Part shown: in pieces, positions 50,727 through 59,939 of the stretch | Layout: the number at the start of each line of letters is the position of its first letter | Position numbering within the stretch: position 1 is the first letter of the stretch | Assembly (NCBI RefSeq): GCF_014201905.1 | Contig: NZ_JACHFM010000002.1 | Span: forward strand, 310,001-374,000 | DNA from: Amaricoccus macauensis | GTDB lineage: Bacteria; Pseudomonadota; Alphaproteobacteria; Rhodobacterales; Rhodobacteraceae | Direction: 5' to 3' | DNA: 64,000 nt | The notes under the pieces: generated by a model | Seen by the model: the letters and a program-made list of their open reading frames with translations, nothing else | Databases searched by the model: none | Told to the model about the DNA's origin: nothing | Position numbers and translations under genes: made by a program

Positions 50727-52457
50727 ATGGAGAGGCAGACGCCGGACGCTGGCGCGCCGGAAACGGAGCAGTTCGACGAGACTGTGGACCTGCTGGTAGT
50801 CGGCGCCGGTGCCGGCGGCATGACTGCGGCTCTGAGCGGGGCGATCGCCGGCCTCTCGGTGCTCCTATGCGAGAAGACCGACATGGTCGGCGGCACGACC
50901 GCCACTTCGGGCGGCACCACCTGGGTGCCGGGGAGCCAGCTCAGCCGGGACATCGGAGTGCCAGACAGCGCCGAGGACGCCGCGCGCTTCCTGCAGCACG
51001 TGGTGGGCAACCGTGGCGGCGACGAGCTCCGCGCTGCTTTCCTTGCCTCCGGGCCTGCGGCGATCGACGATCTCCAGAAGAATTCCGAGGTCCTCTTTGC
51101 CGCATCCGCGGCGCACCCCGACTATCTCGATGGCCCGGGCGCGGCATTCGGTGGACGGGCACTCGCCCCGGTCGAGTTCGACGGCAGCCGCCTCGGCGCC
51201 GACTTCGTCCGGGTCCGTCCGCCCCGCGATGTCTTCATGGGGCTTGGCGGCATGATGGTCGGCCGTGCCGAACTCACGGCGCTCCTGAACCCGCTCGCCA
51301 GCGTTGCGAACCTCAAGACCACGCTCCGCATGGTGCTCGGCCATGCCAGGGCACGGCTCGGCAACCGCCGTGGCACCCGGCTCCTCATGGGCAACGCCCT
51401 CGTCGGCCGGCTCTACTACAGCCTGCGCCAGCGCAACGTGCCGGTCTGGTTTGACAGCCCGATCGCAGATTTCGTCCGCGACGGCGACCGGGTGATCGGC
51501 GCAGTGATCACGACACCGACCGGCCCGCGCCGGGTTCGTGCCCGCCGCGGCGTGGTGCTTGCCACCGGCGGCATCGGCTGGAGCGAGTCGTTGCGCGGCC
51601 GGCTGTTCCCGCAAGAGATCAGCAAGCTTTCGCAGTCGCCACGCGCCAACACCGGCGATGGCATCAGCCTCGCGACGGAGCGTCTCGCCGCTGGCCTCGA
51701 CGACGGGTGCGACAGCCCCGCGCTCTGGATGCCGTGCTCGTTGCTGCCGAACGGCACCGACACGCCGTCGATCTGGCCGCACATCCTGCTCGACCGGGCG
51801 AAGCCGGGGCTCATCGCCGTCGGCCGCGACGGGCGCCGCTTCGTCAACGAGTCCGACAGCTATCATGACTTCTGCAGCGGCATGGTCCGCGCCGGCCTTT
51901 CCGAGGCGTGGCTCGTGGTCGATGACAGCTTCATCCGGCGCTATGGCCTCGGGCTGGTGCTGCCGGGCGGTCGCGGGCTCGGCCGGCTGCTCCGGAAGGG
52001 ATATCTGAAGTCGGCGACGACGATCCCGGCTCTGGCGGCGGCGATCGGCGTCGATGGTGCCGCGCTCGCCGAGGAGGTCGCGGCCAACAACCGCTTCGCA
52101 GGGACCGGCGTCGATGCCGATTTTGGTCGGGGCACGTCGGTGATGAACCGCTTCAACGGTGATCCGGACGCGGGGACGAAGAACCCCTGCATCGGCCCGA
52201 TCGGCGCCGGCCCGTACTATGCGCTGCGCGTTGTGCCGATGGACCTCGCCGGAAGTGGCGGTCTCAGGATCGACGCGAACGCCGGCGTCCTCGACGCGGA
52301 GGGCCAGCGGATCGAAGGGCTCTATGCCTGCGGCAATGATGCGAGCTCGATCTTTCGCGGTACCTATCCTGGACCCGGCACGACGATCGGCCCGGCGATG
52401 GTCTTCGGCTGGCGCGCCGCACGCCACGCCGCCAGCGTGGCGCAGGCCGCCGCCTGA
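50727..52457 (+). CDS. FAD-dependent oxidoreductase (3-ketosteroid dehydrogenase/fumarate reductase-like)
   Basis: A 576-residue flavoprotein. The dinucleotide fold VDLLVVGAGAGGMTAALSGA opens the protein, followed by EKTDMVGGTTATSGGTTWVP, the FAD-binding signature of the KstD/fumarate reductase family, and the C-terminal GLYACGNDASSIFRGTYPGP with GTTIGPAMVFGWRAARHA. Members dehydrogenate 3-ketosteroids or other cyclic ketones. No steroid genes lie nearby, so the substrate is open. The ATG has GGGGAGG 6 bases upstream. An AT-rich promoter lies at about 50605-50650. Confidence 0.9.
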   Translation: MERQTPDAGAPETEQFDETVDLLVVGAGAGGMTAALSGAIAGLSVLLCEKTDMVGGTTATSGGTTWVPGSQLSRDIGVPDSAEDAARFLQHVVGNRGGDELRAAFLASGPAAIDDLQKNSEVLFAASAAHPDYLDGPGAAFGGRALAPVEFDGSRLGADFVRVRPPRDVFMGLGGMMVGRAELTALLNPLASVANLKTTLRMVLGHARARLGNRRGTRLLMGNALVGRLYYSLRQRNVPVWFDSPIADFVRDGDRVIGAVITTPTGPRRVRARRGVVLATGGIGWSESLRGRLFPQEISKLSQSPRANTGDGISLATERLAAGLDDGCDSPALWMPCSLLPNGTDTPSIWPHILLDRAKPGLIAVGRDGRRFVNESDSYHDFCSGMVRAGLSEAWLVVDDSFIRRYGLGLVLPGGRGLGRLLRKGYLKSATTIPALAAAIGVDGAALAEEVAANNRFAGTGVDADFGRGTSVMNRFNGDPDAGTKNPCIGPIGAGPYYALRVVPMDLAGSGGLRIDANAGVLDAEGQRIEGLYACGNDASSIFRGTYPGPGTTIGPAMVFGWRAARHAASVAQAAA

Positions 52458-52523
52458 TCGTGTTGCGGCGCGCCCCTCGGGGCGCGTCGCTGTCGGCTTG
52501 TGTCGGGTCGGGAGCCCGGCGCG

Positions 52524-53681
52524 TCAGCCCCAGTCCCAGTGCGAAAGCGCGCCGACGTGGTGATCCGCGTCGTCGTATGCTGCCGAAGCCGGCGAGCGGT
52601 CGTCGTCGGCACTGGTCGATCTGTTGTTGTTGCTGCTGCCGTTCATCAGCCGGCGGGCGTCCAGCCAGTCGAATTCGTCATACATCACCCGCAGTGCAAA
52701 CTGCCCGTCTCCCTTGATGAGATGCTGGGTGTTGGGCAGGTTGGGGAGGTTCCATCCGGTCTTGAGGCGCACATCCCACGCGTTGAGAAGTGCATCGACG
52801 TCCACCGCAAAGGCGTGACTGCCCGCGTCGGACCCGTCGGTCGTCGGCCGGAAGCTCTTGCCGGGCGTCAGCCCCTGAAACGCCTCGAGGCCCTGCGCAA
52901 CCGCCGCCGCCTTGCGGAAGCTTTCGCCGAAGCGCGCGCCGTCGAGCCAGACGTCCTGACGCACCAGCCACTTGAGCCCCGGCGCGGGGTCTCCGTTGGC
53001 GTAGGAGTTGGGGTCCTGCTCGGAGAGCGCAATCGTGTAGGTCCGGGTGATGTCGCGCGCCTCGTCCTCCTGGTTCTGCCACCAGTTGGAGTTGCCGTGC
53101 TGGACAACGGCGAAATGCTCGCGGATCTCGCTCGCCGCGAAGCCGCGGTTGAGCAGATAGCCGATCGACTCGGCCGCGACGTTGGCCCCACCGCCGGCGC
53201 TGTAGACCACCACCTCGTTCGGTTCGGCGACACCTCCCTTGCCGATGGCGGCGACGATGTCGTCAGCAAGCTCGCGGCTCGCCGCAGTCAGTTCGCCACG
53301 AGTGTTGGCATCGAAGTTCCAGGCGCGCTGCCCCCCAGCATCCGCCTTCAGCAAGTCGTACTGGTCCCATCCCGGCGCCAGTTGCCTGATCGCAGCGGCG
53401 CCGTACTTGGCATGGAACTCGTAGTTCCCTGCTCCCATGGCATTTCGCCAGTCCTCCTGATATCGGGGATCATAGGCAAAATGGCCGGGAACCGGCTTGA
53501 AGGGGTGCAGCATCTTGAACTGCCCCCCGTCGATTGTGTCGCCATAAACAAAACCGCCGATTTTCACATGCGAGTCTGATTTCGCAACTGCTCGTGCCTG
53601 CGCCGCGCCCACGAGCTGGGCGAGGTTGTCGTCGGGATCGGTATAACCATCGTGGCTGAGCCAAACGCGAACGTTGGTCAT
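52524..53681 (-). CDS. unrecognised protein with nucleoside-hydrolase-like N-terminal motif
   Basis: A 385-residue soluble protein I do not recognise. Near the N-terminus, WLSHDGYTDPDDNLAQLVGA has the D-x3-D-P-D-D pattern that in nucleoside hydrolases and the DUF1593 fold coordinates calcium, and VVVYSAGGGANVAAESIG resembles a second fold element. It has no signal peptide. The C-terminus is low-complexity (SSNNNRSTSADDD, HHVGALSHWDWG). A metal-dependent hydrolase fold is inferred; enzymatic activity is not established. It lies alone between the convergent flavoprotein gene and the nuclease gene. The ATG at 53681 has GGAG upstream. Confidence 0.75.
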   Translation of the reverse strand: MTNVRVWLSHDGYTDPDDNLAQLVGAAQARAVAKSDSHVKIGGFVYGDTIDGGQFKMLHPFKPVPGHFAYDPRYQEDWRNAMGAGNYEFHAKYGAAAIRQLAPGWDQYDLLKADAGGQRAWNFDANTRGELTAASRELADDIVAAIGKGGVAEPNEVVVYSAGGGANVAAESIGYLLNRGFAASEIREHFAVVQHGNSNWWQNQEDEARDITRTYTIALSEQDPNSYANGDPAPGLKWLVRQDVWLDGARFGESFRKAAAVAQGLEAFQGLTPGKSFRPTTDGSDAGSHAFAVDVDALLNAWDVRLKTGWNLPNLPNTQHLIKGDGQFALRVMYDEFDWLDARRLMNGSSNNNRSTSADDDRSPASAAYDDADHHVGALSHWDWG

Positions 53682-53795
53682 TGGGGTCTCCACTCATCTG
53701 GGGATTAGTAAGCCACAGGGTGCGGGATTCGTCGCGATACGACAACCCTTTGATTGGTCGTCACGAATCTTTTGCTCAGTCGGGTATGACAGGGA

Positions 53796-54566
53796 TTATC
53801 TGCCGCGTCCCGAAGCGGGTACCCAGCCGGCGGCCAATGCCGCAGCCTCGTCGCAGAAAAGCCGTTCGCCCCGATCGAAATCGATTCTGGTTCGCGACCA
53901 TGAGGCCATGTCCGGCGTGTGGTAAAGCTTGCGTCCGTCGCGGCTGATGTTCCCCTTGATCATGCATTCATTGCCGGTTGTCGGCGTGTCGTCGATCGGG
54001 GAAACCGGGGTGGTGGCAATGGTGCGAACTTTACTTCGGTCGCGGCGCCAGTCCCATGGCGCTTCGCTGTCGGCCTGCCAGAGGCCAAGGCCGGACGCGC
54101 GGGCCCCGGCCTCATCGCCGAGGTAGCGGTCGCTGTAGCGCTCATAGGCGCGCGCGAGTCCTTCCGAGACGATGGTTGCCCCGAGGTCGCGCCCGTCCAC
54201 GGAGCAACTGGCCACGGTCCTGCCGTAGCGATCGGTATCCTGCGGATTGCAGACGACCACCCGCTGGGCCACCAGGGACTTCAGTCGCTCGGCGGCGACG
54301 GTGCCGCAGGCCCAGTCGCGCCCGGCGGCGTCCAGGCACCGCTGGTGAGCTTCGGGCGCATCGACACCGAAGAGCCGGATCCGGGTCGCGCCGATCCGCA
54401 TCGTGTCGCCGTCAGTCACCGTGGCAATTCCGCTCAGCGTTGCCTCGGCCGGGCGTGGCTGCGGGAACCGGTTCAGCGAGGGCAGGGCAGGAGCGGTCGA
54501 CGCGCGCGTGTCGATCAGCGCCAGCAGCAGAAGCGCCGCCAGAGCCGGAAATCGCAGTCGCGCCAC
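53796..54566 (-). CDS. thermonuclease-family (SNase-like) secreted nuclease
   Basis: A 256-residue exported protein. A hydrophobic leader (ALAALLLLALIDTRAST) precedes a staphylococcal-nuclease OB-fold: GDTMRIGATRIRLFGVDAPE holds the calcium Asp and first catalytic Arg, CNPQDTDRYGRTVASC the second region, and LARAYERYSDRY the helix. The C-terminal 55 residues, with CMIKGNISRDGRKLYHTPD and RLFCDEAAALAAGWVPA, form a small Cys-containing add-on domain common in rhizobial and rhodobacterial homologues. I take the GTG at 54566, which has GGAGG 5 bases before it; another GTG is five codons upstream. Confidence 0.88.
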   Translation of the reverse strand: MARLRFPALAALLLLALIDTRASTAPALPSLNRFPQPRPAEATLSGIATVTDGDTMRIGATRIRLFGVDAPEAHQRCLDAAGRDWACGTVAAERLKSLVAQRVVVCNPQDTDRYGRTVASCSVDGRDLGATIVSEGLARAYERYSDRYLGDEAGARASGLGLWQADSEAPWDWRRDRSKVRTIATTPVSPIDDTPTTGNECMIKGNISRDGRKLYHTPDMASWSRTRIDFDRGERLFCDEAAALAAGWVPASGRGR

Positions 54567-54736
54567 ATTTGCCTCCGTCACTCGGTCATTCGAGCCGGCG
54601 CGTCCGAATATCCGGTTAACACCGCCGCGGGAAGCCCGCTGAGCGACGGTTCACATCGAACGCGGCCGGCTCTGGCACCGGAAGGGGGGCGGGGCTATGG
54701 TTGCGGACCTGAAGCAGTCGCCCCGGATCCAAGCCC

Positions 54737-55171
54737 ATGCGCCGTTCCGATCTCGCCATGCTCCTTGCCGCCATCATGTTGCTGCCGGCGGCGTCCCAGC
54801 CCGGGACGGTGGACCGCCTTGCTCAGGCAAGGGACATTCCGGTGGAGGAGTGGCGCGACATGGCGATGGGACGGACCCTCACCTACCGCTTCAACGGGGA
54901 ACTCTGGGCGTACGAACACTACTTCCCGGGAACGAACGCCGTGGTGCTGCAACTCTACGACGGAACCTGCATGCAGGGCACGTGGGACTATCACGCGCCG
55001 CTCTATTGCTTCCATTGGGAAGGACAGACGCCGTCCTGCTTCCGCCACACGCGACTCGGATCGGAAATCCTGATCATCGAGACACTGGAGGGTCAGGACA
55101 CGACGATGACGCAAGAGATGACCGGCGTCGGCGATCAGCCTGTCAGTTGCGGCCCGCCGATCACCAGCTGA
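54737..55171 (+). CDS. secreted hypothetical protein
   Basis: A 144-residue exported protein without a firm family assignment. A signal peptide (LAMLLAAIMLLPAASQ) is followed by a domain rich in aromatic residues, with WAYEHYFPGTNAVVLQLYDG, GTWDYHAPLYCFHWEG and SCFRHTRLG. Four cysteines could form two disulfides. The pattern G-T-W-x-[V/Y]...C-[F/Y]-x-W resembles lipocalin-like DUF995-type proteins, a weak resemblance only. It stands alone and convergent to dksA. Confidence 0.7.
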   Translation: MRRSDLAMLLAAIMLLPAASQPGTVDRLAQARDIPVEEWRDMAMGRTLTYRFNGELWAYEHYFPGTNAVVLQLYDGTCMQGTWDYHAPLYCFHWEGQTPSCFRHTRLGSEILIIETLEGQDTTMTQEMTGVGDQPVSCGPPITS

Positions 55172-55236
55172 AGCAGAGCGGCGGGAGGACCCCGCTCTGC
55201 GTGGATCGCGCCGGGGTGCCCCGTCAGTCGTCGCGG

Positions 55237-55659
55237 TCAGTCGTCGCGGTGGACACGTTCCTTCCGCTCGTGACGCTCCTGCGCCTCCAGCGAAAGCGTC
55301 GCGATCGGGCGGGCATCGAGACGCTTCAGCGAGATCGGCTCGCCGGTCTCCTCGCAGTAGCCGTAGGTGCCTTCATCGATGCGGCGCAGGGCGGCGTCGA
55401 TCTTCGAGACCACCTTGCGCTGGCGGTCGCGCGTGCGAAGTTCAAGCGCGCGATCGGTCTCCTCGGAGGCGCGATCGGCAATGTCGGGGATGTTGCGAGA
55501 GCCTTCCTGCATGTGCTCTATCGTGCCCTTGCTCTCGGCGAGGATTGAGGCTTTCCAGGCGAGGAGCTTGCGGCGAAAGTAGTCCAGCTGTCGGGGGGTC
55601 ATGAAGGGTTCGTCTTCAGAGGGAACGTACTCGATATCGAACTTGGTCTCGGCCTTCAT
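55237..55659 (-). CDS. dksA: RNA polymerase-binding protein DksA
   Basis: A 140-residue transcription factor that binds the RNA polymerase secondary channel with ppGpp. A long coiled-coil (LDYFRRKLLAWKASILAESK to TRDRQRKVVSKIDAALRRI) carries the tip acidic residues in DIADRASEETDRA. The zinc-finger globule YGYCEETGEPISLKRLDARP has only one of the four cysteines, the form known from several alphaproteobacteria that do not bind zinc. The start MKAETKF matches relatives; a GTG four codons upstream is less likely. Confidence 0.95.
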   Translation of the reverse strand: MKAETKFDIEYVPSEDEPFMTPRQLDYFRRKLLAWKASILAESKGTIEHMQEGSRNIPDIADRASEETDRALELRTRDRQRKVVSKIDAALRRIDEGTYGYCEETGEPISLKRLDARPIATLSLEAQERHERKERVHRDD

Positions 55660-55860
55660 GGACTCTCGCACCTCGATCTACTCGCGGTCCCAAAGCCGTC
55701 GCCCAATGGTCTGCGACGACTTCATTTGGCCCCGAACGTTTCGCTGGGCACCCGATATAGCCTTTCTACCCCCTTGTCACGTAAAGATATCCCACCTTGC
55801 TAACGCGCATCGCCCTGCTAGGCTCCGCGCGAAAACCGGCCAACGGACAGAAAGCTTTCA

Positions 55861-56703
55861 ATGAGATTTCAGGGCACGGCGGACTATGTGGCGACGCCGG
55901 ACCTCACCGTCGCGGTGAACGCTGCAATCACGCTCGAACGGCCGCTTCTGGTCAAGGGGGAGCCCGGTACGGGCAAGACCGAACTCGCCCGCCAGGTGGC
56001 GGCGGCGCTCGGTCTGCCGCTGCTCGAGTGGAACGTGAAATCCACCACCAAGGCGGCGCAGGGCCTCTACGAATACGACGCGGTCAGCCGGCTCCGCGAC
56101 AGCCAGCTCGGCGACGAGCGCGTGCATGATGTCAGAAACTACATCCGCCCGGGTCCGCTCTGGCGCGCCTTCGCGAGCGAGGAGCGGGTGGTTCTGCTGA
56201 TCGACGAGATCGACAAGGCCGACATCGAGTTTCCGAACGACCTCCTGCAGGAACTCGATCGCATGGAGTTCTTCGTCTACGAGACCGGCGAGACGGTCCG
56301 GGCGACCCGGCGCCCGGTCGTCGTCATTACCTCGAACAACGAGAAGGAGCTGCCCGATGCCTTCCTGCGGCGCTGCTTCTTCCATTACATCCGCTTTCCC
56401 GACGAGGAGACGCTGAAGCGCATCGTCGAGGTGCATTTCCCGGGGCTGAAGCCGCGGCTGGTCCACACGGCGCTCACTCAGTTCTTCGAGATTCGCGAGA
56501 CCCCGGGCCTGAAGAAGAAGCCCTCCACCTCGGAGGTCCTCGACTGGTTGAAGCTGCTGCTCGCCGAGGACCTTTCGCCGGAGGATCTGCGCGCGGATCC
56601 GACGACGGCGCTGCCCAGGTTGCATGGTGCACTGCTCAAGAATGAGCAGGATGTTCATCTTTTCGAGCGGCTGGCATTTATGGCACGGAGTCGGCGAGGA
56701 TGA
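55861..56703 (+). CDS. MoxR-family AAA+ ATPase
   Basis: A 280-residue AAA+ ATPase of the MoxR/CoxD class. Walker A GEPGTGKTELARQ, Walker B VVLLIDEIDKAD and sensor 1 VVITSNNEKELPD are intact, and RRCFFHYIRFP holds the arginine finger. These ATPases act as chaperones in partnership with VWA-domain proteins, here encoded at 58670, to mature metal enzymes or complexes. The two partners are separated by three genes on the same strand. Confidence 0.93.
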   Translation: MRFQGTADYVATPDLTVAVNAAITLERPLLVKGEPGTGKTELARQVAAALGLPLLEWNVKSTTKAAQGLYEYDAVSRLRDSQLGDERVHDVRNYIRPGPLWRAFASEERVVLLIDEIDKADIEFPNDLLQELDRMEFFVYETGETVRATRRPVVVITSNNEKELPDAFLRRCFFHYIRFPDEETLKRIVEVHFPGLKPRLVHTALTQFFEIRETPGLKKKPSTSEVLDWLKLLLAEDLSPEDLRADPTTALPRLHGALLKNEQDVHLFERLAFMARSRRG

Positions 56704-56781
56704 GCCGACAACTCTTCTTGGCGCGTGACAATGGTTGGGCGTCCTGCTATTGTGCAGTGCAACATCCCCAGGAAGAGTTCC

Positions 56782-57087
56782 ATGATTTCAGCCCATACTC
56801 AGTTCCAGGCGGCAAGGGCCTGGATGGACTTCTCGCTTGCCTACGGACAGATGTGCGTCGCCTCGGCCGAGATCATCACGCGGCGCTGCATGCGCATGGC
56901 GCAGGGTGTGATGACCGGCCCCGAGGCGGCCGGCATGGTGCTCGAGAAGGCGACGGCCTTTGCGACGGCCATGGAGCGGGCGGTTGTCGCCGCGGCCGCC
57001 GGGGCCGAACCGGTGCGCATCGCTTCCGCCGCCCTGCGGCCGTACAGCGCCAAGACCCGGCTGAACGTTCGGCGCCTGCGGCGTTGA
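56782..57087 (+). CDS. small helical hypothetical protein (phasin-like composition)
   Basis: A 101-residue protein without recognised family. It is strongly helical and Ala/Met-rich: MISAHTQFQAARAWMDFSLA, ITRRCMRMAQGVMTGPEAAG, EKATAFATAMERAVVAAAAG, with a basic C-terminus (RLNVRRLRR). The composition and length resemble small phasin-like proteins of Rhodobacterales, but no motif proves it. The ATG has AGGAAG upstream. It lies between the MoxR ATPase and the DUF2927 lipoprotein, in the same orientation. Confidence 0.65.
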   Translation: MISAHTQFQAARAWMDFSLAYGQMCVASAEIITRRCMRMAQGVMTGPEAAGMVLEKATAFATAMERAVVAAAAGAEPVRIASAALRPYSAKTRLNVRRLRR

Positions 57088-57118
57088 TCGCGCCCGCCGG
57101 CGGCGTGGCGCGCGCCCG

Positions 57119-58486
57119 GTGAGGCGCGCCGTCCGCCGCCGTACGGTTCGGGCCGGCGCTGGCCTGTTGCTCGCCGTTGCGCTCACTGCCTGCGCAACGG
57201 CGCCACCCCTTGAGGGCGTGAGTTCGGTCCGCTTCGGCACCGTCACGCTGCCCCGGGGCGTTGCCCGGTCCAATCTCGACCTCGGGCAGGACTTCCTCGA
57301 TCTCACATTCCAACTCGAGAGCGGCGAGACGCTGCCGGCGATCCTGCGCTATGAGACGCCGGTGCGCGTCTACATGGGTTCGCCCGCGCTCGCGCCCTAT
57401 GCTCCGGACCTCGCGGCGGTGCTGGGCCGAATCCGGGTCGAGGCGGGCATCGATATCGCCGAGACCGATGATCCGGATGCGGCACAGATCCGCATCGAGG
57501 CGGTGCCGGCGGCCGAAATCGCCCGGGTCTTTCCCACTGCGGCCTGCTTCATCGTGCCGGAAGAGCGGAACTGGGCGGACTTCATGCGCGATCGTGACCG
57601 GCCGCGGGTGCGCTGGTCCGAGCAGAAGACCCTGCGGCGCGCGGCGATCTTCCTGCCGCCTGACACCACGCCGCAAGACCTGCGGGATTGCCTGAACGAG
57701 GAGGTGACCCAGGCCCTCGGCCCGGCGAACGACCTCTACCGGTTGCCGGACTCGATCTGGAACGATGACAACTTTCACGGCATGGCGACGCCGTTCGACA
57801 TGCTGATGCTGCGCACCCTCTACCAGCCCGAGTTCCGCTCGGGCATGAGCCGGTCCGAGGTCGCGTCCCGGCTCGAGAAGGTCCTCGACCGGGTGAACCC
57901 GAAGGGCAGGGGCCTCCCTCGCACCGACCGGGCGCCGGAGTCAAAAGCGTTCGCCACCGCGCTCGAGACAGCACTCGACCGCGGCGTCTCGCGCGAACGC
58001 CGGCTCGGCGCGGCGAAGATGGCCGCACAGATCGCTGCCGAGATGCGCCCTGTCGATCACCGGTTTGGCGTCGCGCTCCTCACCCTTGGCCGCCTCAGCC
58101 TGCGTCAGGACCCCGCCGCGGCGGTGCAGCACTTTACCGAGGCCTACAACCTCTTCGAGCGCCGCCTCGGGCCGAAGGACGTGCGAACCGCGCAGGCCGG
58201 GGTGCATCTCGCCGCGCTCGCGCTCGGAACCGCGCAATACGATCTGGCAATCAGGCTCGCCGACCGGCATGTGCCCATGGCGGCCAAGGCGCAGAACGCC
58301 ATCCTGATCGCCGGGCTGCTGTCGGTGAAGGCCGAGGCGCAAGTGGCTCTCGGCAAGGCGGATGCCGCGCGGCAGACCCGCCTCGACAGCCTGCAATGGG
58401 CGCGTTATGGCTTTGGGGACACAGATGGTGCGCTTGCCCGCGAGCAGGCGCAGCTCGCCGCGCTCCAGCGCCTTGAACAGAAGTGA
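57119..58486 (+). CDS. DUF2927 lipoprotein
   Basis: A 455-residue exported lipoprotein: the signal peptide LLLAVALTACATAPP contains a lipobox (LTAC) with the lipidated Cys at about residue 25. Residues 50-230 form the DUF2927 domain, a putative metallopeptidase-like fold common in Rhodobacterales (DCLNEEVTQALGPANDLYRL, NFHGMATPFDMLML). The C-terminal half is a helical repeat region resembling TPRs. Function is unknown. It starts with GTG. Next in line is a small membrane protein, and then the VWA protein. Confidence 0.88.
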   Translation: MRRAVRRRTVRAGAGLLLAVALTACATAPPLEGVSSVRFGTVTLPRGVARSNLDLGQDFLDLTFQLESGETLPAILRYETPVRVYMGSPALAPYAPDLAAVLGRIRVEAGIDIAETDDPDAAQIRIEAVPAAEIARVFPTAACFIVPEERNWADFMRDRDRPRVRWSEQKTLRRAAIFLPPDTTPQDLRDCLNEEVTQALGPANDLYRLPDSIWNDDNFHGMATPFDMLMLRTLYQPEFRSGMSRSEVASRLEKVLDRVNPKGRGLPRTDRAPESKAFATALETALDRGVSRERRLGAAKMAAQIAAEMRPVDHRFGVALLTLGRLSLRQDPAAAVQHFTEAYNLFERRLGPKDVRTAQAGVHLAALALGTAQYDLAIRLADRHVPMAAKAQNAILIAGLLSVKAEAQVALGKADAARQTRLDSLQWARYGFGDTDGALAREQAQLAALQRLEQK

Positions 58487-58499
58487 AGCTTCGTCTCCC

Positions 58500-58670
58500 G
58501 TGCTCCTCCTCATCTTTTTCCTCATAGGCGCGGTTTTCGGCGCCCTGCGTGCCGCCCGTCGTGGCGGCGACCGGCTTGATCAGCTGCAGTACGCCGCGGC
58601 GCACGGCATCCTGTTCGTCCTCCTCGCCCTCACGGTGAGCGTGCTGGGCGGCGCCTTCGGCCTGTTCTGA
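58500..58670 (+). CDS. small two-helix membrane protein
   Basis: A 56-residue hydrophobic protein starting with GTG: LLLIFFLIGAVFGALRAARR is the first helix and HGILFVLLALTVSVLGGAFG the second, joined by a charged turn. Its stop codon overlaps the VWA gene start by one base (TGATG), and it begins 13 bases after the DUF2927 stop, so it is almost certainly translated. Similar small proteins sit at this locus in other Rhodobacterales as I recall. Role unknown; it could anchor the MoxR/VWA pair. Confidence 0.75.
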   Translation: MLLLIFFLIGAVFGALRAARRGGDRLDQLQYAAAHGILFVLLALTVSVLGGAFGLF

Positions 58671-59854
58671 TGTTTGTCCGGTTCTTCGCCGCGCTGCGCG
58701 GGGCGGGGGTCCCAGTGTCGCTGCGCGAATATCTCGATCTCCTTGCCGCGCTGGATGCGGGCATTGCGCGGTACGAGCCGGAGACCTTCTACTACCTCGC
58801 CCGAACCGCGCTCGTGAAGGACGAACGCCACATCGACCGTTTCGACCGGGTGTTCGGTCAGATCTTCTCCGGTCTCGAACTCATCACCGTCGAGGCGCTC
58901 GTCTCGGTGACCTCACTGCCGTCCGAATGGCTGAGAAAGCTCGTCGAGAAGCATCTCACCCCCGAGGAGCAGGCCGAGATTGCGGCGATGGGCGGCTTCG
59001 AGAAGCTGATGGAGACCCTCGCCCAGCGGCTGCGGGAGCAGCAGGGCCGGCATCAGGGTGGCTCGAAGTGGATCGGCACCGGCGGCACCTCGCCCTTCGG
59101 CGCCTATGGCTACAACCCCGAAGGCGTGCGGATCGGCCAGGACGAAAGTCGCCACCGGCGCGCGGTGAAGGTCTGGGACCGGCGCGAGTTCCGCAACCTC
59201 GACGACGATGTGGAAATCGGCACCCGCAACATCAAGGTCGCGCTGCGCCGTCTGCGCCGATGGGCGCGAGAGGGATCGCCCGACGAACTCGACCTCGGTG
59301 CGACGATCCGCAAGACAGCGGAACAGGGCTGGCTCGACGTCGTGACCCGCCCCGAGCGGCGCAACGCGGTGAAGGTGCTGCTCTTCCTCGACATCGGCGG
59401 CTCGATGGACCCGCATGTCCGGCTGGTGGAAGAGCTGTTCTCCGCGGCGCGGACCGAGTTTCGCCACCTCGATCACTTCTACTTCCACAACTGCATCTAC
59501 GAAGGGGTCTGGAAGGACAACCGCCGCCGCTGGGACGCCCAGACCCCGACGGCCGATCTCCTGCACACGTATGGCCCGGATTACCGGGTGATCTGTGTCG
59601 GGGACGCGGCCATGTCACCGTACGAGATCACCCATCCGGGCGGCGCAAACGAGCACTGGAACGCCGAGTCGGGCGAGACGTGGCTGCGTCGCGTTGTCGC
59701 GGCCTGGCCGCACGCCATCTGGATCAACCCGAGCCCGATGCCGGCCTGGGGATACTCGCCCTCCGTCGAGATGATCGCCACGATCTTCGGCGGCCGGATG
59801 TATCCGATGACGCTCGCAGGTCTCGACGAGGGCATCCGGGAACTCGCGCGCTGA
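58670..59854 (+). CDS. VWA-domain protein, CoxE-like
   Basis: A 394-residue protein of the CoxE/VWA family. The N-terminal 200 residues are a helical CoxE-like region, and the von Willebrand A domain begins near LLFLDIGGSMDPHV, which contains the MIDAS motif (D-x-G-x-S). GDAAMSPYEITHPGG supplies a further metal loop. With the MoxR-type ATPase at 55861 it likely forms a maturation chaperone pair as in CO dehydrogenase assembly. No substrate enzyme is adjacent. Start overlaps the small membrane gene. Confidence 0.9.
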   Translation: MFVRFFAALRGAGVPVSLREYLDLLAALDAGIARYEPETFYYLARTALVKDERHIDRFDRVFGQIFSGLELITVEALVSVTSLPSEWLRKLVEKHLTPEEQAEIAAMGGFEKLMETLAQRLREQQGRHQGGSKWIGTGGTSPFGAYGYNPEGVRIGQDESRHRRAVKVWDRREFRNLDDDVEIGTRNIKVALRRLRRWAREGSPDELDLGATIRKTAEQGWLDVVTRPERRNAVKVLLFLDIGGSMDPHVRLVEELFSAARTEFRHLDHFYFHNCIYEGVWKDNRRRWDAQTPTADLLHTYGPDYRVICVGDAAMSPYEITHPGGANEHWNAESGETWLRRVVAAWPHAIWINPSPMPAWGYSPSVEMIATIFGGRMYPMTLAGLDEGIRELAR

Positions 59855-59939
59855 GGAACGTGCTGCGTCCGCGAGAGACTGGACCCTTCCGGCGGCATGC
59901 GCCATAACGGGCTGATCGTGGCGGAGGCGAGACCCTCGT

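Noticed and set aside
53681-53795. Hemolysin-type calcium-binding protein for the neighbouring 385-residue gene
   Set aside because: No GGxGxDxUx nonapeptide repeats are present; only one Asp-rich motif near the N-terminus.
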